Both the position numbers and the translations under genes were made by a program. A model generated the notes under the pieces. That model was not told where the DNA came from, made no database searches, and saw nothing but the letters and a program-made list of their open reading frames with translations. From Actinoplanes sp. N902-109 (GTDB lineage Bacteria; Actinomycetota; Actinomycetes; Mycobacteriales; Micromonosporaceae), in contig NC_021191.1 of NCBI RefSeq assembly GCF_000389965.1, positions 3,907,501 through 3,971,500 on the forward strand: DNA of 64,000 nucleotides. Direction: 5' to 3'. This document shows positions 6,003 through 15,449 of the stretch, in pieces (position 1 is the first letter of the stretch; the number at the start of each line of letters is the position of its first letter).

Positions 6003-9000
6003 ATGAAGTTCATCAGCCCGCCTCGACGATGGATGGTGGCGGCCGGGGCTCTCCTGCTGCCGGTAGGGACAGTCGTCGCCACGCCGGTGGCGAGCGCCGC
6101 TGCCCCTCCCGCCGGGTTCCGCTCCTCCTTCGAATCCGCCGACCAGAAACCCGCGGTCAGCACCGCCGAGGTCGACGGTCAAGGCGCGCCGATTCAGGGC
6201 AATCTCAACGGTTCGGTCCATGTCGGACTGCCCGGCAGCCTGCTGGACCAGGTCACCGCGGTCACCGCGAGCGCCGAGAACCCGCCCAACGAGGTCGCGG
6301 CCAAGCTCAAGGACACCGACTCGAACACCAAGTGGCTGGCGTTCAGCCCGACGGGCTGGGTCACGTACCGGCTCAGCAAGCCCGCCGCCGTCGTCAAGTA
6401 CTCGCTGACCTCGGCGAACGACGCGGCCGCGCGCGACCCCAAGGCCTTCACCTTGCAGGGCTCCAGCGACGGCACGAGCTGGCAGGACCTGGACAGCCGC
6501 AGCAACCAGAGCTTCGGCGGCCGGTTCGCGACCAACACCTACACCCTGACCAACGGCACCGCGTACGCCTACTACCGGCTCAACATCACCGCGAACTCCG
6601 GTGACTCGCTGGTGCAGCTCGCCGACTGGGACATCAGCGACGGCTCGGACGTGCGCCCGCCGGAGACCCCGATGGTCGCCGAGGTCGGCTCGGGCCCGCA
6701 GCGCGGCGTCAACAACCTGCCGGGTGCCGGTTTCACCGGGGTCGCCTCGCTGCGGTACGCCGGCAGCGCCGAGACCGCCGGACGGTCGTACGCCACCGAC
6801 AAGCTGTACGACGTGAGCATCCCGGTCGGCCCGAAGACCCGGCTCAGCTACAAGATCTTCCCGGAGTTCACCGGCAACGACAGCCGGTACCCGTCGACCT
6901 TCGTGGCGCTCGACCTGCACTTCACCGACGGCACGTACCTGAGCACGAAGGCGCCGGTCGACCAGTACGGCAACGCGCTCACCGCGGCCGGCCAGGGCAC
7001 CGCCAAGGCGCTGGTCGCCGACGAGTGGAACTCGGTGCAGTCCGACCTCGGCACGGTGGCCAACGGCAAGACCATCGACCGGATCCTGCTGGCGTACGAC
7101 AACCCCGGCGCCACCGCCGCCACCCACTTCCAGGGCTGGATCGACGACGTGGCCGTGGTGGCCGAGCCGGCGACGGTCGACGGCTCGACGCTGACCAACC
7201 TGGTCGACACCCGCCGGGGCACCAACGCCTCCGGCTCGTTCTCGCGCGGCAACAACCTGCCGATCGCGGCGGTGCCGAACGGGTTCAACTTCTTCACCCC
7301 GGTCACCGACGCCACGTCGAACTCGTGGGAGTACACCTACCAGCGGCAGAACAACGCCGCCAACCTGCCCACGCTGCAGGGCCTCGCGATCTCGCACGAG
7401 CCCAGCCCGTGGATGGGCGACCGGGACCAGATGTCGGTCATGCCGGTGCTCGCGGGTGGCCCGCTGACCGGCACCCCGGCGTCGCGGGCGCTCGCGTTCA
7501 GCCACGACGACGAGATCGCGCGGCCGGACTACTACTCGGTCAAGCTGCAGAACGGGCTGACCGCGCAGATGTCGCCGACCGACCACGGCGGGGTCATGCA
7601 GTTCACCTTCCCGGCCGGGCAGTCCACCGGCAGCCTGGTGTTCTCCAACGGCACCTTCACCATCAAAGCCGACGGTACGGTCACCGGCTGGGTCGACAAC
7701 GGCAGCGGCCTGTCCGCGGGCCGCAGCCGGATGTTCGTCTCGGGCACGCTCGATCACGCCCCGACGGCGTCCACGGCCACCTCGGCCACGTTCGACCTGA
7801 CGGCCGGCCCGACGGTGACGCTGCGCCTGGCGACGTCGTTCATCTCGACCGCGCAGGCCCAGCGCAACCTCGACCTCGAGGTCACCGGCCGCAGCTTCGA
7901 GCAGATCCACACCGCCGCGACCGCCGCCTGGCAGGAGCGCCTCGGCCGCGTCGACGTCAAGGGCGCCAACGAGACGCAGCAGGTCACGCTCTACTCGAAC
8001 CTGTACCGGCTGAACCTGTACCCGAACTCGCAGTCGGAGAACACCGGCACCGCCGCCGCCCCGCACTGGCAGTACGCCAGCCCGGTGTCGGCTGCGACCG
8101 GCACGTCCACCGCGACGACCACCGGCGCGAAGATCGTCGACGGTCAGATCTACGTCAACAACGGGTTCTGGGACACCTACCGCACGGTGTGGCCGGCGTA
8201 CTCGCTGCTCTACCCGGACATCGCCGCCAAGATCGCGGACGGGTTCGTCCAGCAGTACCGCGACGCCGGGTGGATCGCCCGCTGGTCCTCGCCCGGCTAT
8301 GCCGACCTGATGACCGGCACCAGCGCCGACAACGCGGTCGCTGAGGCGTACCTCAACGGGGTGGACCTGCCCGACCCGCTCGCGGCGTACGACGCGGCGG
8401 TCAAGGACGCGACGGTGGCCTCCGGTCGCAGCGCGGTCGGCCGCAAGGGCATCGAGACGTCGCTGTTCCTGGGCTACACACCGACCTCCACCGGTGAGTC
8501 GGTGTCGTGGGCGCTGGAGGGCTTCATCAACGACTTCGCGATCGGCAACATGGGTGCCGCGCTGGCGAAGGACCCGAAGACCCCGGCGGCGCGGCGCAAG
8601 CAGTTGCGCGAGCAGTCGGACTACTTCCTGGAGCGCGCCCGCAACTACGTGAACCTGTTCGACACCGACACGAAGTTCTTCGAGGGCCGCGACGCCGCCG
8701 GGACCTTCGTCAAGAGCGACCCGCTGGACTGGGGTGGCGTCTACACCGAGACCGACGGCTGGAACTACGCCTTCACCGCGCAGCAGGACCCCAACGGCCT
8801 GGCCAACCTGTACGGCGGACACGACGCGCTGGAGAAGAAGCTCGACCAGTTCTTCGCGACCCCGGAGAACGCCGACCACCCGGGCGGCTACGGCGGCGTC
8901 ATCCACGAGATGCTCGAGGCCCGCGCCGTACGCATCGGTCAGCTCGGCATGAGCAACCAGCCCTCGCACCACATCCCGTACATGTACGACGCGGTCGGCG

Positions 9001-11357
9001 CGCCGTCGAAGACGCAGGCGATCGTGCGCGAGATCCTGCGGCGGCTCTACGTCAGCGGTGACATCGGCCAGGGCTACCTGGGTGACGAGGACAACGGTGA
9101 GCTGTCCTCCTGGTACATCCTGAGCTCGCTCGGCCTCTACCCGTTGCAGGCCGGTTCGTCGCAGTGGGCCATCGGCTCGCCGCAGTTCACCGAGATGACC
9201 GTGCACCGCGCGAGCGGCGACATCGTGGTCAAGGCCCCGGACAACAGCCCGGCCAACGTGTACGTGCAGGGCGTGACGATCGACGGGCACAAGCAGCACG
9301 ACACCTCGATCGACTCGGCCGACCTCGCGCACGGCGGGACGATCGAGTTCGAGATGGGCCCGAAGCCCGGCAAGTGGGGTGACTCGGCCAGCAACGCCCC
9401 GCCGTCGCTGACCAAGGGCACCGCGGCGCCGAAGCCCCTGCAGGACACCACCGGCCCCGGTCTGGGCACCGCGACCGTCGCCGGCGGGCAGGACGCCGCC
9501 AAGCTGTTCGACGACACGTCGGCCACCCAGCTGACCTTCGCCACCGGCACGCCCCAGGTGACCTGGTCGTACCGGTCCGGTCAGCAGACCCCGACGTGGT
9601 ACACGCTGACCTCGGGGGCCGCCGCGGGTGACCCGGCCACGTGGGAGCTGCAGGGTTCCAACGACGGCGTCACCTGGACCACGGTGGACGACCGGAAGAA
9701 CGAGACGTTCACCTGGCGCAACCAGACCCGGCCGTTCGAGATCCACAAGCCCGGGAAGTTCGCGCAGTTCCGGCTGGTCGTCACCAAGACCACCGGGGCC
9801 GCGCAGACCACCCTGGCCGAGGTCGAGCTGCTGGCCGGAGGCGACGTCCAGCTCGGCGGCGGCACCGTCGAGGTGAGCCCGGCCAAGGCCGTCCCGGCCC
9901 GCACCGGCACCGCGGTGTCCGTCCCGCTGGCCACCGTCACCGGTGGCACCGCGAGCGGCTACCAGGCGACGATCAACTGGGGTGACGGCACGGCCGCCGG
10001 CACCGGCACGGTCAAGCTGAGCTCGCGCGCCGTCTACAGCGTCAGCGGTTCGCACACCTACGCCAAGCCCGGCTACTACCAGGCGTCGGTCACCGTGACC
10101 GACGGCACCAGCCAGAGCTCGGCCACGGTCGGCGTCGACGTGGCGTACGTCCCGGCCGGCAGCCTGCCGGCCGCGTACGACAGCGTCTGCATCGGTGACG
10201 ACGGCATCGGCGGCGCCAACTGCGACACCCAGGGCTGGTCGTTCTCCCGGACCGCGCTGGCGGCGGCCGGGGTGACCCAGGGCAAGCGCACGGCGGTGCC
10301 CGGCACCGGGCTGTCGTTCGTCCTTCCCGAGGTGCCGGCCGGGCAGCCGGACAACGCCACCGGCAGCGGGCAGAAGCTGGTGCTCAACCTGCCGTCGGAC
10401 GCCACGGCCGTCTCCTTCGTGGGTACGGGCACCGAAGGCAACCAGAACACCACGGCAACGGCCACCTTCGCCGACGGCTCCACGGCCACCCTGCCCATCC
10501 AGTTCAGCGACTGGACGCTGGGCGGCAACGCCAACGGCACCCCGGCGTACGGCAACATCGAGGTGGCCCGCAACGCCTACCGGCTCAACGGTGCGAGCAG
10601 GGACGGTGCCCAGCCGTTCCTGCTGGCCACGGCGCCGTACCAGATCCCGGCCGGTAAGAAGCTGGTCTCGGTGACGCTGCCGCAGCAGACCGGCGACCCC
10701 GGCACCGCCGGCCGCATCCACGTGTTCGCGGTGGCCGACGACGGCACGCCGCAGCCGGCGCTGGCCCTCACCGGTGGCAGGGACCAGGCCGCCACCGCCG
10801 GTCAGGCGCTCGCCGCCCAGCTCGGCTCGGTGGCCGGCGACAGCGACCGGCACGCCCGGGTGCAATGGGGTGACGGCACCGCGACCGAGGACGCCACGGT
10901 CGACGGGTCCGGCACGGTCAGCGGCACGCACACCTACGCGCAGCCGGGCACCTACACCGTGCACGTCACCGCGTACGACACGCTGTCGAGCAGCACCGCC
11001 ACCCTCACGGTGACGGTGGCCAAGGCCGCCACCCAGCAGCCCACCGCCACCACGCTCAAGGCAGCCGCACCGGCCGGGCAGGCGAGCTTCAGCCCGCAGG
11101 CCACCACCTCGGTACCGAGCGGCCCGCGCGGCACGGCGGTCACCGTCGACGGCCGTGGCTTCGCCCCGAACGAGACCGTCACCGCCACCGTCGGCACCGG
11201 CGGCGCGGTGAGCCTGCACGCCAACGCCGACGGCGTGCTCGCCGCCACGGTCAGCGTGCCGGGATCGGTCGAGCCGGGCCCGGCCGCCATCACCCTGACC
11301 GGCGCCGCCTCGGCCACCAAGGTCGAGCTGCCGTTCACGGTGGCGCCCGCCAAGTAG
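6003..11357 (+). CDS. Secreted multidomain GH92 alpha-mannosidase
   Basis: This 1784-residue exported enzyme starts with a signal peptide of about 34 residues. Approximate order: discoidin-like (F5/8C) domain 60-220; GH92 two-domain catalytic unit 397-1117; a second discoidin-like domain 1130-1280; PKD domain 1290-1383; a jelly-roll-like module 1389-1581; a second PKD domain 1585-1680; and a C-terminal Ig-like module. GH92 signatures include LVDTRRGTNASGSFSRGN, GFWDTYRTVWPAYSLLYP, ETDGWNYAFTAQQD and GYLGDEDNGELSSWYI. GH92 enzymes are Ca2+-dependent, inverting exo-mannosidases that trim alpha-1,2/1,3-mannose from fungal or plant N-glycans and mannans. GGAG at 5993-5996 supports the ATG at 6003; an in-frame start is absent at the ATG at 5999. 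Linkage preference cannot be read from sequence. Confidence 0.9.
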   Translation: MKFISPPRRWMVAAGALLLPVGTVVATPVASAAAPPAGFRSSFESADQKPAVSTAEVDGQGAPIQGNLNGSVHVGLPGSLLDQVTAVTASAENPPNEVAAKLKDTDSNTKWLAFSPTGWVTYRLSKPAAVVKYSLTSANDAAARDPKAFTLQGSSDGTSWQDLDSRSNQSFGGRFATNTYTLTNGTAYAYYRLNITANSGDSLVQLADWDISDGSDVRPPETPMVAEVGSGPQRGVNNLPGAGFTGVASLRYAGSAETAGRSYATDKLYDVSIPVGPKTRLSYKIFPEFTGNDSRYPSTFVALDLHFTDGTYLSTKAPVDQYGNALTAAGQGTAKALVADEWNSVQSDLGTVANGKTIDRILLAYDNPGATAATHFQGWIDDVAVVAEPATVDGSTLTNLVDTRRGTNASGSFSRGNNLPIAAVPNGFNFFTPVTDATSNSWEYTYQRQNNAANLPTLQGLAISHEPSPWMGDRDQMSVMPVLAGGPLTGTPASRALAFSHDDEIARPDYYSVKLQNGLTAQMSPTDHGGVMQFTFPAGQSTGSLVFSNGTFTIKADGTVTGWVDNGSGLSAGRSRMFVSGTLDHAPTASTATSATFDLTAGPTVTLRLATSFISTAQAQRNLDLEVTGRSFEQIHTAATAAWQERLGRVDVKGANETQQVTLYSNLYRLNLYPNSQSENTGTAAAPHWQYASPVSAATGTSTATTTGAKIVDGQIYVNNGFWDTYRTVWPAYSLLYPDIAAKIADGFVQQYRDAGWIARWSSPGYADLMTGTSADNAVAEAYLNGVDLPDPLAAYDAAVKDATVASGRSAVGRKGIETSLFLGYTPTSTGESVSWALEGFINDFAIGNMGAALAKDPKTPAARRKQLREQSDYFLERARNYVNLFDTDTKFFEGRDAAGTFVKSDPLDWGGVYTETDGWNYAFTAQQDPNGLANLYGGHDALEKKLDQFFATPENADHPGGYGGVIHEMLEARAVRIGQLGMSNQPSHHIPYMYDAVGAPSKTQAIVREILRRLYVSGDIGQGYLGDEDNGELSSWYILSSLGLYPLQAGSSQWAIGSPQFTEMTVHRASGDIVVKAPDNSPANVYVQGVTIDGHKQHDTSIDSADLAHGGTIEFEMGPKPGKWGDSASNAPPSLTKGTAAPKPLQDTTGPGLGTATVAGGQDAAKLFDDTSATQLTFATGTPQVTWSYRSGQQTPTWYTLTSGAAAGDPATWELQGSNDGVTWTTVDDRKNETFTWRNQTRPFEIHKPGKFAQFRLVVTKTTGAAQTTLAEVELLAGGDVQLGGGTVEVSPAKAVPARTGTAVSVPLATVTGGTASGYQATINWGDGTAAGTGTVKLSSRAVYSVSGSHTYAKPGYYQASVTVTDGTSQSSATVGVDVAYVPAGSLPAAYDSVCIGDDGIGGANCDTQGWSFSRTALAAAGVTQGKRTAVPGTGLSFVLPEVPAGQPDNATGSGQKLVLNLPSDATAVSFVGTGTEGNQNTTATATFADGSTATLPIQFSDWTLGGNANGTPAYGNIEVARNAYRLNGASRDGAQPFLLATAPYQIPAGKKLVSVTLPQQTGDPGTAGRIHVFAVADDGTPQPALALTGGRDQAATAGQALAAQLGSVAGDSDRHARVQWGDGTATEDATVDGSGTVSGTHTYAQPGTYTVHVTAYDTLSSSTATLTVTVAKAATQQPTATTLKAAAPAGQASFSPQATTSVPSGPRGTAVTVDGRGFAPNETVTATVGTGGAVSLHANADGVLAATVSVPGSVEPGPAAITLTGAASATKVELPFTVAPAK

Positions 11358-11375
11358 TTCCGCGCTCCACCCCGA

Positions 11376-11413
11376 GTCCACCGCTGAGCCCGCTCCCGGG
11401 TTCAGCGGTGGAC
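11376..11413 (+). terminator. Strong terminator after the GH92 gene
   Basis: A perfect 12-bp stem (11376-11387 with 11402-11413) and a 14-base loop are followed by TTTT. It ends GH92 transcription before the MFS gene. Confidence 0.85.
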
Positions 11414-11518
11414 TTTTCGTTGCGCCCGACGGTCGGCACCCGGTTCATCCGCGCTTACGGTCCGCTTGAGCCGGTGATGGCATGCTCCTCGACATCGCCA
11501 GCCCGGGGGAGACGTGTC

Positions 11519-12952
11519 ATGACCCAGACCGCCGACGTGGCAGTGCCCGCCCCGGACGGCGCCGCCGGCCCGAGGTCCGGCCGGCAGCTCGTCATCATGC
11601 TGGTCATCGGCATCGGTGCGCTGCTGGTGTCGCTCACCCTGGCCCTGCTCGTACCGGTCATCGGCGAGCTGACGAGGGACCTGCACACGACCACCGGCGG
11701 GGCCGCGTGGATCCTCACCTCCACACTGCTGGTCTCGGCGGTGGCGGTGCCCGTGTACGGCCGCCTCGGTGACCTGTTCGGTACCCGCCGGATGCTGCTG
11801 ATCGCGTTGAGCGCCCTGGTCGTCGGCTCGGTCGTCTGCGGGTTCGCGGACAACCTGGCAACGATGATCGTCGGCCGGGCGGTGGTCGGCCTCGCACCGG
11901 CCGCTGTCCCGCTGGGCATCAGCCTGGTCGGCGTGGCCCTGCCGGCCGAGCGCGCCCGGTCCGGCATCGCGGTGGTCAGTGCCATGCTGGGCGTCGGTGG
12001 CGCGCTCGGCCTGCCGCTGGCCGGCCTCATCGCCGAGTACGCCGACTACCACTGGCTGTTCTGGATCTGCGCGATCGGCGGGGCGCTCGCCCTGCCCGCC
12101 GTACGCCTGCTGGTGCCCGAGCCGGCGCGCGGCGCCAAGGGCCGCTACGACATCCCCGGCACGCTGCTGCTCGCCGGTGGCGTCCTGGCCCTGCTGCTGG
12201 CGCTGTCGCAGGGCGGGTCGTGGGGCTGGGGCAGCGCCCGCGTCATCGGCTTGTTCGCCGCCGCGGTGCTGCTGCTGGTGGTGTTCGTGCCGGTCGAGCT
12301 ACGCATTACCGCGCCGCTGGTGGACATGCGCACCACCGCCCGCCCCGCGCTGCTGCTGACCAACATCGCCTCGCTGTTCGTGGGCTTCGCGCTGATCGGC
12401 ACCGCCTCCTACGTCGAGGCGCCGGCGGCGACCGGTTATGGCTTCGGCGCCTCGGTGCTGGTCGGCGGGCTGTGCATGCTGCCCGGAGGCGTCGGCATGC
12501 TGATCTTCTCGCCGGTGTCGGCGCGGCTCGAGCCGCGTACGGCCCTGGCGGTCGGTGCCGTCGTCATCGCCGCCGGCTTCCTGTCCCGGATCTGGCTCAC
12601 CGGCGCCCTCTGGCAGATCATCGCCGGGGCCGGCGTCGCCGGCGTCGGCACCGGGATCGCGTACGCCGCCATGCCCGGCCTGATCATCCACGCCACCCCG
12701 CGCTCCGAGCTGGCCGCCGCGAACGGCCTCAACACCCTGTTCCGCAGCGTGGGCAGCTCACTCGCCAGCGCCATCGGCGGTGCGATCCTGGCCGGCGTCA
12801 CGGTGCGGACCGGCGGTTACGAGCTGCCCTCGCTCACGGCGTACCGGATCCTGTTCGCGGTCTGCGCGGGAGCGGCCCTGCTGGGCGCCGTGCTCGCGCT
12901 GCTGATCCCGAAGCACGCCGAAACGGCCGACGCGGCCATGCCCGGCGAGTGA
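11519..12952 (+). CDS. MFS drug-type exporter (DHA family)
   Basis: This 477-residue integral membrane transporter has about 14 predicted membrane spans. The first is LVIMLVIGIGALLVSLTLALLV. The MFS motif A between spans 2 and 3 reads GRLGDLFGTRRMLL, and an antiporter motif C-like stretch is MLGVGGALGLPLAGLI. Such proteins expel small molecules in exchange for protons. The ATG at 11519 has GGGGGAGA a few bases upstream and is preferred over an open frame that begins inside the preceding terminator. No dedicated regulator lies next to it, and the substrate is unknown. Confidence 0.87.
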   Translation: MTQTADVAVPAPDGAAGPRSGRQLVIMLVIGIGALLVSLTLALLVPVIGELTRDLHTTTGGAAWILTSTLLVSAVAVPVYGRLGDLFGTRRMLLIALSALVVGSVVCGFADNLATMIVGRAVVGLAPAAVPLGISLVGVALPAERARSGIAVVSAMLGVGGALGLPLAGLIAEYADYHWLFWICAIGGALALPAVRLLVPEPARGAKGRYDIPGTLLLAGGVLALLLALSQGGSWGWGSARVIGLFAAAVLLLVVFVPVELRITAPLVDMRTTARPALLLTNIASLFVGFALIGTASYVEAPAATGYGFGASVLVGGLCMLPGGVGMLIFSPVSARLEPRTALAVGAVVIAAGFLSRIWLTGALWQIIAGAGVAGVGTGIAYAAMPGLIIHATPRSELAAANGLNTLFRSVGSSLASAIGGAILAGVTVRTGGYELPSLTAYRILFAVCAGAALLGAVLALLIPKHAETADAAMPGE

Positions 12953-12957
12953 CCGGC

Positions 12958-12983
12958 GCGGGCCGTGCCGCGGCACGGCCCGC
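12958..12983. terminator. 26-bp perfect palindrome between convergent genes
   Basis: The 13-base arms (starting GCGGGCCGTGCCG) are exact complements with no spacer. The palindrome lies 5 bases after the MFS stop and 7 bases before the end of the protease gene. It should act as a U-less bidirectional terminator. Confidence 0.6.
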
Positions 12984-12990
12984 ACGGCGG

Positions 12991-13530
12991 TCAGCCGTGG
13001 AACCAGGGCACCGGGTCACCGACGTCGTTCTGCTCGAAGAACGCGGTGACCTCGGCGATCTCGGCGGCGTCGGGGTGGTCGTCCCGGCAGTCGGGGCCGG
13101 CCGTGGCGCCGGACATCAGCTTGGCGCAGCTCTGGTCGGTGGACCCGATGTCGTTCAGCGACAGCATGTGGCCGAGCTCATGGGCAACGATCCGGGTCGG
13201 CTGGTAGCGCTGCGCGTCGCCGTTCTCCAGGTAGACCCAGCCCTGGCCGGCGCCGCTGATGTAGACGTGCGACGAGGTGCCGGTGGCGGTCGTGTAGGCC
13301 TTGACCCGCAGCGGTGCCTCGGTGGCCTGTTCGACGAACTTGATGGCCGGCACGGCATCGTTCCAGATCCGCATGGCCTCGCGGGCCGCGGTGGTCCAGT
13401 CGCCGGCCAGCAGCAGATCGACGGCGATGACCTCGGGGGACTCGTCCGCCGCCCGGGCCGGTCCGGCGGCGGTCAGCACGGCGGTGCCGGCCAGGACGGT
13501 GGCGGCCATCAGGTGCAGAGCTCGGGACAT
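12991..13530 (-). CDS. Secreted snapalysin-like zinc metalloprotease (M7)
   Basis: This 179-residue small exported protease has a signal peptide of about 27 residues (ends ARAADES). The zinc motif HELGHMLSLND fits HExxHxxxxxD, in which Asp replaces the third His ligand of most metzincins. That is the hallmark of snapalysins from Streptomyces. The downstream CAKLMSG...DC segment matches the Met-turn and disulfide of that family. These enzymes cleave casein and other proteins outside the cell. The ATG at 13530 has GGGAGG about 8 bases upstream. An open frame reaches further 5' but has no coding character. Confidence 0.88.
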   Translation of the reverse strand: MSRALHLMAATVLAGTAVLTAAGPARAADESPEVIAVDLLLAGDWTTAAREAMRIWNDAVPAIKFVEQATEAPLRVKAYTTATGTSSHVYISGAGQGWVYLENGDAQRYQPTRIVAHELGHMLSLNDIGSTDQSCAKLMSGATAGPDCRDDHPDAAEIAEVTAFFEQNDVGDPVPWFHG

Positions 13531-13675
13531 GGGCGCGGACCTCCCGGTCGCATCGACAACGACGGATCCCAGGGTGTCGGGTGCCCGGATCATTTTCAAG
13601 ACCCGGACCGCAGAGCGCCCGTTAGGAAGATCCCCCGGCGGGTAGCCAGCACCTGTCATCGATGGGAGGACTGCC

Positions 13676-14818
13676 ATGAAGGCTGTGGTCTATCAGGGAC
13701 CCCGGGACGTCGCGATCAAGGAGGTCCCGGATCCGTCGGTCCAGGATCCGACGGATGCGATCGTACGGATCACCACCACCAACATCTGCGGCTCGGACCT
13801 GCACATGTACGAGGGCCGCACCTCGGTCGAGCAGGGCACCGTCCTCGGTCACGAGAACATGGGCATCGTCGAGGCGGTCGGCGGCGCGGTGAACCGGATC
13901 AAGGTCGGCGACCGGGTGTCCGTACCGTTCAACATCGCCTGCGGCAGCTGCCGCAACTGCGTCGCCGGCTGGACCAGCTTCTGCCTGCGGACCAACCCGG
14001 CCGAGGGGATGGACGGCGCCGCCTACGGCTACGCCAACATGGGTCCGTACGACGGTGGGCAGGCCGAGTACCTCCGGGTGCCCTACGCGGACTTCAACCT
14101 GCTGGAACTGCCGGCGGGCAGCGAGCACGAGAACGACTTCACCATGCTGTCGGACATCTTCCCGACCGGCTGGCACGGCACCGAGCTGGCCGGGCTGCAG
14201 CCCGGCGACCGGGTGGCGGTCTTCGGTGGGGGACCGGTGGGTCTGATGGCGGCGCACAGCGCGATGATCCGCGGGGCGTCGCAGGTGTTCGTGGTGGACA
14301 AGGAGAAGGACCGGCTCGACCTGGCCGGCACGATCGGTGCGACGCCGGTGGACTTCGCCCAGGGTGACCCGGTGGAGCAGATCCTCGACGCCACCGGCGG
14401 GCGCGGCGCCGACTGCGGCGTCGAGGCGGTCGGCTACCAGGCGCACGACCCGTCCGGGCAGGAGCACCCGGAGCTGGTGCTGGACAACCTCGTCAAGGTG
14501 GTCCGGTCGACCGGCGGGATCGGCGTGGTCGGGGTGTACCTGCCGCAGGACCCCGGCGCCGCGACCGAGCAGGCCAAGCAGGGCCGCGTCGCCTTCGACT
14601 ACGGCACCTTCTTCAGCAAGGGCCAGCGGATGGGCACCGGCCAGTGCCCGGTGATGCGTTACAACCGGCACCTGCGCGATCTGATCATCACCGGCCGTGC
14701 CCAGCCGTCGTTCCTGGTCTCGCACGAGCTGCCGCTGGACGAGGCGGCCGAGGGCTACCAGCACTTCGACAAGCGCGAGGCCGGTTGGACGAAGGTGCTG
14801 CTGCGCCCCGCCGCCTGA
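13676..14818 (+). CDS. Glutathione-independent formaldehyde dehydrogenase-like zinc alcohol dehydrogenase
   Basis: This 380-residue zinc-dependent, NAD-linked medium-chain dehydrogenase binds its catalytic zinc through Cys in ICGSDLH and His/Glu in GHENMG. The structural zinc lobe is CGSCRNC...FC. The Rossmann motif GGGPVG is followed by VVDKEKDR, with Asp for NAD. The long insertions and the FPTGWHGTELA and YQAHDPSG segments are typical of the glutathione-independent formaldehyde dehydrogenase group (Pseudomonas putida FdhA type), some of which are dismutases. A GGAGGA site at 13665-13670 supports the start. It probably detoxifies aldehydes. Confidence 0.88.
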   Translation: MKAVVYQGPRDVAIKEVPDPSVQDPTDAIVRITTTNICGSDLHMYEGRTSVEQGTVLGHENMGIVEAVGGAVNRIKVGDRVSVPFNIACGSCRNCVAGWTSFCLRTNPAEGMDGAAYGYANMGPYDGGQAEYLRVPYADFNLLELPAGSEHENDFTMLSDIFPTGWHGTELAGLQPGDRVAVFGGGPVGLMAAHSAMIRGASQVFVVDKEKDRLDLAGTIGATPVDFAQGDPVEQILDATGGRGADCGVEAVGYQAHDPSGQEHPELVLDNLVKVVRSTGGIGVVGVYLPQDPGAATEQAKQGRVAFDYGTFFSKGQRMGTGQCPVMRYNRHLRDLIITGRAQPSFLVSHELPLDEAAEGYQHFDKREAGWTKVLLRPAA

Positions 14819-14901
14819 GCCACCGGCGGCCCGAACCCGGCGGGGCACCCGGTCCGGACGATGTCCCGCCGGCGGACCGGACCGGCGTGGATCATGGTGG
14901 A

Positions 14902-15321
14902 GTGTCTTCCGCCGACCTGGCCCTGCTCGCCGCGACCGCCGCTCACCTGGGGTTCCAGGCCACCGTGACCGCCGTCGTCTATCCCGCGCTGGCCCGGGTG
15001 CCGCGCGAGCAATGGGCCGCTGCCCACCGTGCGCACTCCCGGGCGATCACGCCGGTGGTCGCCGTCGTCTACGGCAGCGTGCTGGGGTGCTGCGGATGGG
15101 CGTTGGGGGCCGGTCCTGCCGCCGGGACATGGGTGGCGGTGGCCGCCAGCGCCGCGGCGGTGCTGGTCACCGCGTCCGCCGCCGCCCCGGCGCACGCCCG
15201 GCTCGGCATCGGGTACGACCCGCGGGTGATCCGCCGGTTGGTGCGCGCCGACCGGCTGCGCACCGTCGCGGCAGCGACCGCCCTGGCAGCCGCGCTGGTG
15301 GTGGTCCTCGGCCCGGCATAG
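14902..15321 (+). CDS. Small integral membrane protein, unknown function
   Basis: This 139-residue product has about four hydrophobic segments: ALLAATAAHLGFQATVTAVVY, ITPVVAVVYGSVLGCCGWAL, WVAVAASAAAVLVTASAAA and a C-terminal TVAAATALAAALVVVL. A polar loop with HRAHSR lies between the first two. I do not recognise a characterised family. The GTG at 14902 has a GGTGGAG-like site just upstream. The gene follows the formaldehyde dehydrogenase by 83 bases on the same strand and could be co-transcribed with it. Confidence 0.65.
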   Translation: MSSADLALLAATAAHLGFQATVTAVVYPALARVPREQWAAAHRAHSRAITPVVAVVYGSVLGCCGWALGAGPAAGTWVAVAASAAAVLVTASAAAPAHARLGIGYDPRVIRRLVRADRLRTVAAATALAAALVVVLGPA

Positions 15322-15449
15322 CGTCGTCCGGGCGGAGCCGGGGCCGCGCGCACCGCAGGCAGCGGTGCGCCGCGGCCGTCCGGCCGGCACCACGCGACGA
15401 ACGCCGGTGACGCCGACCGGCATGATCGTCCTTGGTGGATGATGGGGGC

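Noticed and set aside
5997..11381. A minus-strand open frame of almost 1800 codons antisense to the GH92 gene
   Set aside because: It mirrors the GH92 gene exactly, is composed of Arg/Gly/Val/His-rich sequence without motifs, and arises from the lack of stops in high-GC antisense frames. The plus strand has a signal peptide and recognisable domains.
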